The translations under genes were made by a program, and so were the position numbers. From the NCBI GenBank assembly GCA_903906695.1, contig CAIVLG010000065.1, positions 1 to 45,863 of the forward strand: DNA of 45,863 nucleotides, read 5' to 3'. This document shows positions 24,274 through 32,193 of the stretch, one piece after another (position 1 is the first letter of the stretch; the number at the start of each line of letters is the position of its first letter). The stretch is from an uncultured beta proteobacterium. GTDB lineage: Bacteria > Pseudomonadota > Gammaproteobacteria > Burkholderiales > Burkholderiaceae_C. Below the pieces are notes generated by a model. The model had not been told where the DNA came from. It saw nothing but the letters and a program-made list of their open reading frames with translations, and did not search any database.

Positions 24274-26064
24274 TTAGAACGCTTCGAGCGCCAGCGCAGT
24301 CACGCTGTCAGCACCTTCGACGACAGCATCGCGGATACCCGGCGCCTTGGTCAAGAGGTGATCGGCATAGAAGCGCGCCGTGGTGATCTTGGCCTGCATG
24401 AAAGGCACATCGACACCCTCATTGATCTGTTCCTGTGCCACCAGCAGCGCGCGCGCCAGTTGCCAACCGGCCATCAGATTGCCCGCCAGCATCAGGTAAG
24501 GCACGCTGCCGGAAAACACTGCATTCGGGCTGGCCTTGGTATTGCCCGCGACAAAGTTCACGACATCGACAAAAGCTTCACGCGCGGATTTCAGGCGCCG
24601 CGCCACGGTCAGCGCATCAGTGCCGCCGCTCTGGACGAGCAGGGCTTCGGTCGCCTCGATCTGCGCGGCCAATGCCTTGGCGCTTTGACCACCATCACGC
24701 GAGGTCTTGCGACCGACCAGATCGTTGGCCTGAATCGCAGTGGTGCCTTCGTAGATGGTCAGAATCTTGGCGTCGCGGTAATACTGCGCGCAACCAGTCT
24801 CCTCGACGTAGCCCATGCCGCCGTGCACCTGGACACACATCGACGTGACCTCCAGACTCATCTCCGTGCTGTAGCCTTTGATCAGGGGCACCATGAATTC
24901 ATAGAAGCTCTGGTTCTGTTTGCGACTCTCGGCATCAGGGTGATGATGTGCGGCGTCGTACGCAGCAGCCGCGACCGTGGCCATGGCGCGGCAACCTTCG
25001 GTGTAGGCACGCATGGTCATCAACATTCGCTTGACGTCCGGATGATGGATGATGGGCGCACCGGCCATGATGGATCCGTCAACCGGACGGCTCTGTACGC
25101 GCTCCCTGGCGAAGGTCACGGCGGTTTGGTAGGCACGCTCGGCGATCGCAATGCCTTGCACACCAACGCCAAAACGCGCCGCGTTCATCATGATGAACAT
25201 GTATTCGAGGCCGCGGTTTTCCTGACCTACCAGGTACCCGATGGCGCCGCCGTGGTCACCAAATTGCAGTACCGCTGTCGGACTGGCCTTGATGCCCAAC
25301 TTGTGTTCAATGCTGACGCAATGCACATCATTACGAGCGCCAAGGGAGCCGTCCGGGTTCACCATGAATTTGGGTACCACAAACAGACTGATGCCTTTGA
25401 CACCCTCGGGCGCGCCACTGACCCGTGCCAGCACCAGATGGACGATGTTCTCGGCCATGTCGTGCTCGCCCCAGGTGATAAATATCTTGGTGCCTGACAC
25501 CTTGTAACTGCCGTCGGCCTGCGGCTCGGCGCGGGTTCGCACAGCAGCCAGATCGCTGCCCGCTTGCGGTTCTGTCAGGTTCATGGTGCCGGTCCATTTG
25601 CCACTGACAAGATTCTCAAGATAAATCGCTTTGAGCTCGTCGGAGCCCGCAGTCAGGAGCGCTTCAATCGCGCCGTCGGTCAACAGCGGACACAGCGCAA
25701 AACTGATGCTGGCCGAGTTCTGCATTTCACCGCAGGCAGCGCCTATGGTCTTGGGCAAGCCCTGACCGCCAAAGTCGACCGGATGTTGCAGGCCTTGCCA
25801 GCCCGCTTGCACAAACTGTTGAAAGGCTTCCTTGAAACCGGGCGACGCGGTCACTTTGCCATCGTGCCAGCTCGAAGGATTTTTGTCGCCTTCCCAATTC
25901 AGGGGACTGACAACTTCCTGATTGAACTTGGCAGCTTCCTCGAGCACCGCCTGAGCGGTCTCAAAGCCGGCGTCCTCAAAGCCTGGCAGTTGCGCAATTT
26001 GCTCAATACCAGCCAGGTACTTGATGTTGAAAAGCATGTCTTTGAGGGGGGCCACATAACTCAT
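24274..26064 (-). CDS. Acyl-CoA dehydrogenase (long DmdC/AidB-like form)
   Basis: A 596-residue FAD enzyme that oxidises acyl-CoA thioesters to 2-enoyl-CoA and passes electrons to ETF. It contains GKWTGTMNLTEPQAGSD in the middle domain, VHGGMGYVEETG, and ILTIYEGTTAIQANDL, where Glu in YEGTT is the expected catalytic base. It is longer than the usual 380-residue enzymes because of an additional C-terminal domain (about residues 460-596), as in the DmdC-type group. The substrate is unknown. The start at 26064 has GGAG nine bases upstream; the open frame to 26091 adds nothing recognisable. It is transcribed after etfB and etfA, its electron acceptors. Confidence 0.9.
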   Translation of the reverse strand: MSYVAPLKDMLFNIKYLAGIEQIAQLPGFEDAGFETAQAVLEEAAKFNQEVVSPLNWEGDKNPSSWHDGKVTASPGFKEAFQQFVQAGWQGLQHPVDFGGQGLPKTIGAACGEMQNSASISFALCPLLTDGAIEALLTAGSDELKAIYLENLVSGKWTGTMNLTEPQAGSDLAAVRTRAEPQADGSYKVSGTKIFITWGEHDMAENIVHLVLARVSGAPEGVKGISLFVVPKFMVNPDGSLGARNDVHCVSIEHKLGIKASPTAVLQFGDHGGAIGYLVGQENRGLEYMFIMMNAARFGVGVQGIAIAERAYQTAVTFARERVQSRPVDGSIMAGAPIIHHPDVKRMLMTMRAYTEGCRAMATVAAAAYDAAHHHPDAESRKQNQSFYEFMVPLIKGYSTEMSLEVTSMCVQVHGGMGYVEETGCAQYYRDAKILTIYEGTTAIQANDLVGRKTSRDGGQSAKALAAQIEATEALLVQSGGTDALTVARRLKSAREAFVDVVNFVAGNTKASPNAVFSGSVPYLMLAGNLMAGWQLARALLVAQEQINEGVDVPFMQAKITTARFYADHLLTKAPGIRDAVVEGADSVTALALEAF

Positions 26065-26096
26065 AGTAAATCTCCAAATATTATTGGACACCTGTC

Positions 26097-26159
26097 ATGC
26101 CGGGCATGAACCGGCATCCACCTTGGCGCAGCGTTTGGATTGCGGCTCAAGACCGCAAT
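26097..26159. repeat. Two tandem hairpins in the etfA-acyl-CoA dehydrogenase gap (REP-like)
   Basis: ATGCCGG (26097-26103) pairs with CCGGCAT (26111-26117), and ATTGCGG (26139-26145) pairs with CCGCAAT (26153-26159). Neither is followed by a T run on the minus strand, so they are not plain terminators. The first, within TCATGCCGG...CCGGCATCCA, resembles dispersed intergenic palindromes known in many proteobacteria. They could set relative mRNA stability within the operon. Confidence 0.5.
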
Positions 26160-26166
26160 GTCAAGA

Positions 26167-27099
26167 TCAAAGCGCGGCGACCAGTTCCGGCACCGCGACA
26201 AACAGATCCGCCTCCAGGCCGTAGTCTGCCACGCTGAAGATCGGCGCCTCAGGGTCCTTGTTGATTGCCACAATCACCTTGGAGTCCTTCATCCCCGCCA
26301 GATGCTGGATGGCGCCACTGATGCCCGCTGCAATATAGAGCTGCGGCGCCACGATCTTGCCGGTCTGCCCGATCTGCCAGTCGTTCGGTGCATACCCTGC
26401 ATCCACTGCAGCCCGGCTGGCACCAATGCCGGCACCGAGTTTGTCGGCCAGTGGTGTCAATAGTTCTGTGAACTTTTCAGCTGATCCCAGTGCCCGCCCA
26501 CCCGAGACGATGATCTTGGCGGCGGTGAGCTCAGGACGATCATTTCTGGCAATTTCGCTGCCGACAAAGCTGGTCTTGTCGCTGGCTGCTACGGCTGCAA
26601 TGCTTTCAACCGGGGCTGCTCCACCGCTGGCACTGGCCGCATCAAAGCCGGTCGTGCGTACCGTGATGACTTTGATGCTGTCTGCACTTTGCACAGTGGC
26701 CATGGCGTTGCCGGCATAGATCGGACGCTCGAAGGTGTCGGCGCTGTCAACCTTGGTGATGTCGGAGATCTGGCCCACATCGAGCTTGGCGGCCAGTCTT
26801 GGGGCGATGTTCTTGCCCGAAGCGGTGGCTGGGAACAGGATGTGGCTGTAGTCCTGCGCCACCGCCAGGATCTGGGCCGTCATGTTCTCGGCCAGACCGT
26901 GAGCCAGCGCGTCGCTGTCAGCGTGCAGGACTTTGGTGACACCAGCGATCTGTGCGGCTGCTGCGGCTGCCGGGCCTGCGCTGGCACCGGCCACCAGGAT
27001 GTGCACGTCGCTGTTGCACTTCAAGGCCGCCGTGACGGTGTTGAGGGTCGCGCCCTTGATGCTGGCGTTGTCGTGTTCGGCTACTACGAGTGCTGTCAT
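26167..27099 (-). CDS. etfA: Electron transfer flavoprotein alpha subunit
   Basis: EtfA binds the FAD of the ETF heterodimer, which carries electrons from acyl-CoA dehydrogenases to ETF:quinone oxidoreductase. The 310-residue protein starts [21 protein letters not shown] and has the C-terminal FAD domain with [56 protein letters not shown] and [16 protein letters not shown], all diagnostic. Its ATG directly follows the etfB stop codon, with AAGGTGAT inside etfB as ribosome binding site. Confidence 0.98.
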   Translation of the reverse strand: MTALVVAEHDNASIKGATLNTVTAALKCNSDVHILVAGASAGPAAAAAAQIAGVTKVLHADSDALAHGLAENMTAQILAVAQDYSHILFPATASGKNIAPRLAAKLDVGQISDITKVDSADTFERPIYAGNAMATVQSADSIKVITVRTTGFDAASASGGAAPVESIAAVAASDKTSFVGSEIARNDRPELTAAKIIVSGGRALGSAEKFTELLTPLADKLGAGIGASRAAVDAGYAPNDWQIGQTGKIVAPQLYIAAGISGAIQHLAGMKDSKVIVAINKDPEAPIFSVADYGLEADLFVAVPELVAAL

Positions 27100-27849
27100 T
27101 TAGATCACCTTCGCTTCATTCTTGAGTTTGGCCACCAGGGTGGCAACGTCTGGCACCTTGATGCCGGCACTGCGTTTGGGCGGTTCGCAGACCTTCAAGG
27201 TCTTGATGCGGGGGCTGACGTCAACGCCGAGGTCTTCGGGTTTGAAGATGTCCAACTGCTTTTTCTTGGCCTTCATGATGTTGGGCAGCGTCACGTAGCG
27301 CGGCTCGTTCAGGCGTAGATCGGCGGTGATGATGGCCGGCAGGGTTACCGATATGGTTTCCAGGCCGCCGTCGATTTCGCGTGTGACCTTGAGTTTGCCG
27401 TCCACCGCTTCGACTTTGCTGGCGAAGGTGGCTTGCGGCAGGTCGGCCAGCGCGGCGAGCATCTGGCCGGTCTGATTGCAGTCATCATCGATGGCCTGTT
27501 TGCCCAGGATCACAAGACCGGGTTGCTCTTTGTCGATCAGGGCTTTGAGCAGTTTGGCTACCGCCAGAGGTTGGAGTTCTGCTGTGCTTTCCACCAGGAT
27601 GGCGCGGTCGGCACCGATGGCCATGGCGGTGCGCAGGGTTTCCTGGCATTGGGTGACGCCGCAAGACACCGCGATGACTTCGGTGGCGATACCCTTCTCT
27701 TTCAATCGCACGGCTTCTTCGATGGCGATTTCATCAAAGGGGTTCATGCTCATCTTGACGTTGGCGATGTCTACACCCGTTTGGTCCGATTTGACTCGCA
27801 CTTTCACGTTGTAGTCCACTACGCGCTTGACTGCGACCAGGACTTTCAT
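27100..27849 (-). CDS. etfB: Electron transfer flavoprotein beta subunit
   Basis: EtfB is the AMP-binding partner of EtfA. The 249-residue protein begins [20 protein letters not shown] and contains [40 protein letters not shown] and the recognition-loop region [16 protein letters not shown]. The ATG at 27849 is chosen over a GTG six bases upstream, because GGAG is eight bases from the ATG. It heads the etfB-etfA-acyl-CoA dehydrogenase-nitronate monooxygenase unit. The 208-base gap upstream carries two palindromes that are likely operators. Confidence 0.98.
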   Translation of the reverse strand: MKVLVAVKRVVDYNVKVRVKSDQTGVDIANVKMSMNPFDEIAIEEAVRLKEKGIATEVIAVSCGVTQCQETLRTAMAIGADRAILVESTAELQPLAVAKLLKALIDKEQPGLVILGKQAIDDDCNQTGQMLAALADLPQATFASKVEAVDGKLKVTREIDGGLETISVTLPAIITADLRLNEPRYVTLPNIMKAKKKQLDIFKPEDLGVDVSPRIKTLKVCEPPKRSAGIKVPDVATLVAKLKNEAKVI

Positions 27850-27908
27850 TTTCACAACTCCAGAGTGTTAAGAATTTATTGATCTGCTTACGGTGAGCGT
27901 CAATCGCA

Positions 27909-27924
27909 TTGACGTGCACGTCAA
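27909..27924. promoter_or_regulatory. Perfect 16-base palindrome upstream of etfB (LiuR-like operator candidate)
   Basis: TTGACGTGCACGTCAA reads the same on both strands, 60 bases before the etfB start. Its ACGT-N-ACGT core resembles sites described for the MerR-family regulator LiuR of branched-chain amino acid and fatty acid catabolism. The symmetry is seen; the regulator is inferred. Confidence 0.55.
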
Positions 27925-27990
27925 CCGTGGATTCTATTCGGTGTCACCCGTTTGATGCGTCAATAAAACGACATTCAGTGGGAGAAAACA

Positions 27991-28012
27991 AAATAGTACG
28001 ATCGTGCTATTT
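27991..28012. promoter_or_regulatory. Imperfect 22-base palindrome upstream of etfB (TetR-type operator candidate)
   Basis: The half AAATAGTACGA pairs with TCGTGCTATTT at 10 of 11 positions. Length and continuous symmetry suit a TetR-family operator, such as those that control fatty acid degradation genes. It lies about 140 bases before etfB and 46 bases after the end of the channel gene. Confidence 0.55.
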
Positions 28013-28057
28013 GTCCAAATTATAGCGACAGGAAAACCGCACTTTCAAGATAACGAC

Positions 28058-29323
28058 TCAACCTTGATGGACATGCACAACGCGCTGCGGATACGGAATC
28101 TGGATTTGATTCTCACGCAGCGTACTGAGAATATCCAGACTGATCAGGGACTTCAAGTTAGTACTCCCATTCTCGGGATCGGCAAACCAGTAACCCAAAG
28201 CGAACTCAAGACCGTCAGCGCCAAACGAAGACAGGAGTGCCGCTGGCTCCGGTACACGCAGCACCCGCTCATGATTCAGGGCGGCCTGCTTCAGCAAGCG
28301 CATCACGAGGTCCACGTCGCTGTCATAGCCAACGGTCACGGAAATCGATTGCCAGACTTGTGCATCCGCCAGTGTCAGGTTCTCAACCCTGCTGGTGATC
28401 AACATCTCGTTGGGCACGATGGACTCGCGCCCTGACAGAGAGCGAATTACGGTGTAGCGGGCGTTTATTTGGGTGATCAAACCCTCAAAACCATCAACCC
28501 GAACGTTGTCACCAATGCGCATGCTGCGCTCGGCCAGGATCACAAAACCGCTGACGTAATTCGCGGCCAACTTTTGCAATCCAAAGCCGATACCGACGCC
28601 AACGGCGCCGCCAATCACCGACAGTGCCGACAAATTGATCCCAACGGCTGACAGCGCCACCAGCAAACCTACAAACAAGAGCAGTGCACGGGTTGCGTTG
28701 CTCAGGGCCTTGCGCAAAGACAGTTCGCTGCCGGTGGCGGAATGCAACAGGCGAGCCTCGATGCCCGAAGAAATCCAAAGGGTCGCAATCAGAACACCGC
28801 CGGCAGTCAGTGCGCCCTCGATCATGGTGCGAACCGACATTGATGTTGCGCCCACCTTCCAGGTGATTTGATCGAGTTCTTCCAGAATCACCGGTAGCAG
28901 ACCGCTGACCCAAAGCACCATCGCCACCCACGCAAACCAGGAAATGCTTCTCTCCAGCAAAAGGACCAAGGGGGTCTGCTGGAACGCTGCCTGCAACACC
29001 TTGACCCCGAGACGAATAAACAGCAGCGAGATCACAATTGGAACCGCGATTTTGAACACCGCCAATGGAACCCATCCCAACAGCAAAACCCTGGCCAAGT
29101 AAACCAGCAGCAGCAGCAGTGTTGGAAACAGGACGCCATCAACGACGTTCTCGCCGAACAGAATCGAAGCCTTGTTTGGCAAAGTCAAGGTTTTGCGCAC
29201 CAGCGCAGCAATTGCCCAAGCTACGGCACCACACAGAAGCAGGGCTGCCAACTCCATAAGAGCGGCAGGTCTGCTCATCGCGGCAAACCAGCCTTCGAGG
29301 TCGGTCACGTGCGGGTTAAACAT
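28058..29323 (-). CDS. MscS-family mechanosensitive ion channel
   Basis: A 421-residue inner-membrane protein with several hydrophobic helices in the first 250 residues (for example VLFPTLLLLLVYLARVLLLG and VAMVLWVSGLLPVIL), more than the three of small MscS. The pore helix and beta domain of the family are clear: LSVIGGAVGVGIGFGLQKL, NYVSGFVILAERSMRIGDNVRV, then RYTVIRSLSGRESIVPNEMLI. It should open on membrane tension and release solutes. The start at 29323 lies inside the end of the deacetylase gene (8-base overlap), which implies translational coupling; its ribosome binding site is weak. The open frame extends to 29368 but upstream residues look unrelated. Confidence 0.9.
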   Translation of the reverse strand: MFNPHVTDLEGWFAAMSRPAALMELAALLLCGAVAWAIAALVRKTLTLPNKASILFGENVVDGVLFPTLLLLLVYLARVLLLGWVPLAVFKIAVPIVISLLFIRLGVKVLQAAFQQTPLVLLLERSISWFAWVAMVLWVSGLLPVILEELDQITWKVGATSMSVRTMIEGALTAGGVLIATLWISSGIEARLLHSATGSELSLRKALSNATRALLLFVGLLVALSAVGINLSALSVIGGAVGVGIGFGLQKLAANYVSGFVILAERSMRIGDNVRVDGFEGLITQINARYTVIRSLSGRESIVPNEMLITSRVENLTLADAQVWQSISVTVGYDSDVDLVMRLLKQAALNHERVLRVPEPAALLSSFGADGLEFALGYWFADPENGSTNLKSLISLDILSTLRENQIQIPYPQRVVHVHQG

Positions 29324-30263
29324 CGGCCAGCACCCGAATATGCGCCTCCACGCTGCGACCCAGCGCACTCAAGGAATAACCACCTTCAAGACAGGACACG
29401 ATGCGACCCTTGGCGTGACGCCGTGCGACGTCCTTGATGCGGTACGTGATCCATGCGTAGTCCTGCTCGACCAGACCCATCTGGCCCATGTCGTCTTCGC
29501 GGTGCGCGTCAAAGCCGGCGCTGATCAGTACCAACTCTGGCGCAAATTCTTCCAGCCGGGGGATCCAGGCGCTGTCAATCAATTCACGCACTTCCATGCC
29601 CTTGGTGTAAGCGGGCACCGGCAAGTTGACAAGATTGCTGGCACCCGAATGCGCCCAGTCCATCGGATAAAAAGGATGCTGAAAGAAACTGACCATCAAG
29701 ATACGCTGGTCTCCGGCCACAATGTCCTCGGTGCCATTGCCATGGTGCACGTCAAAATCAACAATCGCAACCCGCTTCAAACCATGTCGCTCGAGTGCAT
29801 ATTTGGCGGCGATGGCAACGTTATTAAAAAAGCAGAAGCCCATCGCTTTGTCACGGCATGCATGGTGGCCGGGTGGTCGAATGGCACAAAACGCCGTTTC
29901 CATCTCTCCCGCCATCACGGCATCGACCGCCGCCAGGGATGCACCTGCAGCGCGCAGTGCTGCATCCCAGGTCCGCACGTTGATGGAGGTATCGGGGTCG
30001 ACCTGCACATGGCTTGGACCACCAGCCTCGATTTCCTCGCGCAGGCCATCGCTGAGCCCACGCAGGGCGGCGACATGCATGCGACCGTGCGCAAGTTCGA
30101 TGTCCGCCAGGGAAGCCAAAGGGGCTTCCCGACGGTCCAGTGCGACATCCAGACCCGAAATCAACAGGCGGTCTTCGATCGCATCAAGCCGTTCCGGGCA
30201 TTCCGGGTGCCCTGGTCCCATTTCATGTGTCCAGCAATCTGGGTGAGTAAAGTATCCGGTCAT
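29316..30263 (-). CDS. Histone deacetylase-family (acetoin utilisation-like) deacetylase
   Basis: The 315-residue protein belongs to the zinc-dependent class II-like histone deacetylase family, which in bacteria removes acetyl groups from polyamines, small amides or proteins. HPECPERL (19-26), RPPGHHA with His133/His134, VDFDVHHGNGT with Asp171 and His173 as zinc ligands, ISAGFDAHRED and CLEGGYS are present, so it should be active. The start at 30263 agrees with the family N-terminus (TGYFTHPDCWTHE); the open frame to 30320 would run over the divergent moxR start. Coupled by overlap to the MscS-type channel gene. The substrate is not known. Confidence 0.9.
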   Translation of the reverse strand: MTGYFTHPDCWTHEMGPGHPECPERLDAIEDRLLISGLDVALDRREAPLASLADIELAHGRMHVAALRGLSDGLREEIEAGGPSHVQVDPDTSINVRTWDAALRAAGASLAAVDAVMAGEMETAFCAIRPPGHHACRDKAMGFCFFNNVAIAAKYALERHGLKRVAIVDFDVHHGNGTEDIVAGDQRILMVSFFQHPFYPMDWAHSGASNLVNLPVPAYTKGMEVRELIDSAWIPRLEEFAPELVLISAGFDAHREDDMGQMGLVEQDYAWITYRIKDVARRHAKGRIVSCLEGGYSLSALGRSVEAHIRVLADV

Positions 30264-30310
30264 AGTCACAGTGTGTGTCCCTCGGTCTGATTTTTTGGTA
30301 AGGTCGTGCC

Positions 30311-31231
30311 ATGAATGCACAACAAAAACTCCAATCGCTGGTCGATCAGCTTAACACGGTGCTCGTGGGCAAACCGTCTCAGGTTCAGGATTGTGTCGCC
30401 TGTCTGCTCGCCGGTGGCCATCTGTTGATTGAAGACGTGCCAGGTGTTGGCAAGACCACGCTCGCGCATGCGCTGGCCAGAACCTTTGGCTTGCAGTTCT
30501 CACGGGTCCAGTTCACAGCCGATCTGATGCCCAGCGATCTGTCGGGCGTCTCGGTCTACGACCGCGTCAAAGAAGATTTCGTGTTTCACCCGGGTCCGCT
30601 ATTCACACAGGTGCTGCTGGCCGATGAGATCAACCGGGCCAGCCCGAAAACCCAGAGCGCGCTGCTGGAGGCGATGGAAGAGAAACAGGTGACCGTCGAT
30701 GGCGAAACCAGAGCGCTACCCTCGCCCTTCTTTGTGATTGCAACGCAAAACCCGTTTGATCAGATTGGAACTTATGCGCTGCCCGAATCGCAGCTCGACC
30801 GATTCCTGATGCGTATCTCGCTCGGTTATCCGGATCGCCGGGCCGAACGCGACCTGCTGTCAGGTCGTGACCGCCGCGCCCTGGCGGGCGGGCTGCCCGG
30901 CCTGCTGACCAGCGCGGAACTTGCATCGCTACAGCAAAAGGTGCTGGATGTTCACAGCGCGGAGCCGCTGCTTGACTACGTGCAGGACCTGATTGCGGCG
31001 ACCCGATCGGGGCGCTGGTTTCTCAAAGGCTTGAGTCCCCGAGCCGGCATGGCCGTACTGCGCGCAGCGAAGGCGCAGGCGCTTCTTTGCGGCCGCGACT
31101 ACGTGGCGCCCGATGATGTGCAGGCGATCCTGGCGCAAACTGTCGCGCATCGCCTGATTCCAACGGGTGACGCCGGTCGGGGTTCGGTTGAACAGGTGCG
31201 GGCCATGCTCGATGAGGTGCCGCTGCCGTGA
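30311..31231 (+). CDS. MoxR-family AAA+ ATPase
   Basis: A 306-residue AAA+ ATPase. Walker A is DVPGVGKTTLA (about residues 40-50), Walker B is VLLADEINRASPKTQSALLEAMEE, and FFVIATQNPFDQIGTYALPE with LDRFLMRI are typical MoxR features. MoxR ATPases act as chaperones for complex assembly, usually with a VWA or DUF58 protein encoded next to them. AAGGT lies eight bases before the ATG. It is the first gene of a four-gene cassette, and its stop overlaps the next start in GTGA. Confidence 0.94.
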   Translation: MNAQQKLQSLVDQLNTVLVGKPSQVQDCVACLLAGGHLLIEDVPGVGKTTLAHALARTFGLQFSRVQFTADLMPSDLSGVSVYDRVKEDFVFHPGPLFTQVLLADEINRASPKTQSALLEAMEEKQVTVDGETRALPSPFFVIATQNPFDQIGTYALPESQLDRFLMRISLGYPDRRAERDLLSGRDRRALAGGLPGLLTSAELASLQQKVLDVHSAEPLLDYVQDLIAATRSGRWFLKGLSPRAGMAVLRAAKAQALLCGRDYVAPDDVQAILAQTVAHRLIPTGDAGRGSVEQVRAMLDEVPLP

Positions 31232-32193
31232 AGGGTTTGAGCGGCGCAGCAACAAGTGTGGGGGGCCTCTTTCAGCGCTGGCTGGAAGCGCGCTTGACGC
31301 TGCGCGACAGCATCACGCTGACACAGCGCAACGTTTACATCCTGCCGACCGGGCCCGGATTCATGCTGGCGGCAACCCTTTTGCTATTGCTGCTCACGTC
31401 GATCAACTACCAACTCAATCTGGGCTATCTGTTGACTTTCATGCTGTCCGGTTGTGCGCTGGTCGCCATGCATGTGGGCCACGCCACCCTGCGCGGCCTC
31501 TCGATGAACCTGACACCACCGCAGCCCCAGTTTGCCAACTCAAGCGCGACCATCGGTGTTCAAATTCAAAGTGAGCGTGCAAGCGTCCGCCATGGCATTG
31601 GGCTGGCCGTGATGGGGTCGGGTCACTGGCTCTGGACCGATGTGCCGGCGCAAGGCAGTTGCACCGTTCACATTGCTTTCAAACTCCCTTCCCGCGGCCT
31701 CCATCAGGTGCCGACCATCACCGCAGAAACGCGGTTTCCGCTTGGCATCTTTCGGGTCTGGACGGTGTGGCGCCCGGCTGCCAAGGTGCTGGTCTATCCC
31801 GCTCCTGAGCCCTTCCCCCCGCCTCTTCCGCCCGGGCAGCCGCACACCGACGGTGCGGCGGCGACACAGCTGTCTGATCACGGCGAATATGACGGCGTGC
31901 GGGCCTACCGCCGAGGTGACCCATTGAAGCTGATTGTCTGGAAGAAGGTCGCCAGGGCGGGCGAACTTGTCAGCCGTGACACACAGCAGATGCAGCACCT
32001 GGAGATGTGGTTGGAGCAAGGGCACTGCGGCAGTGCCGACATTGAGCACCAGTTGTCCCGCCTTTGCAGCTGGGTCCAGCAAGCCGAGCGACGCGGACTC
32101 GACTACGGCTTGCGCCTGAGGACCGTCGAGATCAACCCCGACAGTGGCGAGGCCCACAAGCGGCGTTGTCTGGAGGCGCTGGCCTTATGTTGA
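31228..32193 (+). CDS. DUF58 domain protein
   Basis: The 321-residue protein has two hydrophobic helices near the N-terminus (about 45-85: FMLAATLLLLLLTSINY, LLTFMLSGCALVAMHVG), then a soluble part with LGIFRVWTVWRPAAKVLVYP and the DUF58 hallmark YRRGDPLKLIVWKKVARAGELVSRD. DUF58 proteins are regular partners of MoxR ATPases and carry a VWA-like fold. It starts with GTG in a 4-base overlap with moxR, and ends within the start of the next gene, so the genes are translationally coupled. The exact role is unknown; involvement in envelope assembly is inferred from context. Confidence 0.92.
   Translation: MKGLSGAATSVGGLFQRWLEARLTLRDSITLTQRNVYILPTGPGFMLAATLLLLLLTSINYQLNLGYLLTFMLSGCALVAMHVGHATLRGLSMNLTPPQPQFANSSATIGVQIQSERASVRHGIGLAVMGSGHWLWTDVPAQGSCTVHIAFKLPSRGLHQVPTITAETRFPLGIFRVWTVWRPAAKVLVYPAPEPFPPPLPPGQPHTDGAAATQLSDHGEYDGVRAYRRGDPLKLIVWKKVARAGELVSRDTQQMQHLEMWLEQGHCGSADIEHQLSRLCSWVQQAERRGLDYGLRLRTVEINPDSGEAHKRRCLEALALC

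Noticed and set aside
24067-25497. 476-residue open frame antisense to the acyl-CoA dehydrogenase and nitronate monooxygenase genes
   Set aside because: It mirrors two well-supported genes, is rich in His, Arg and Gly as antisense frames are, and has no recognisable motif.
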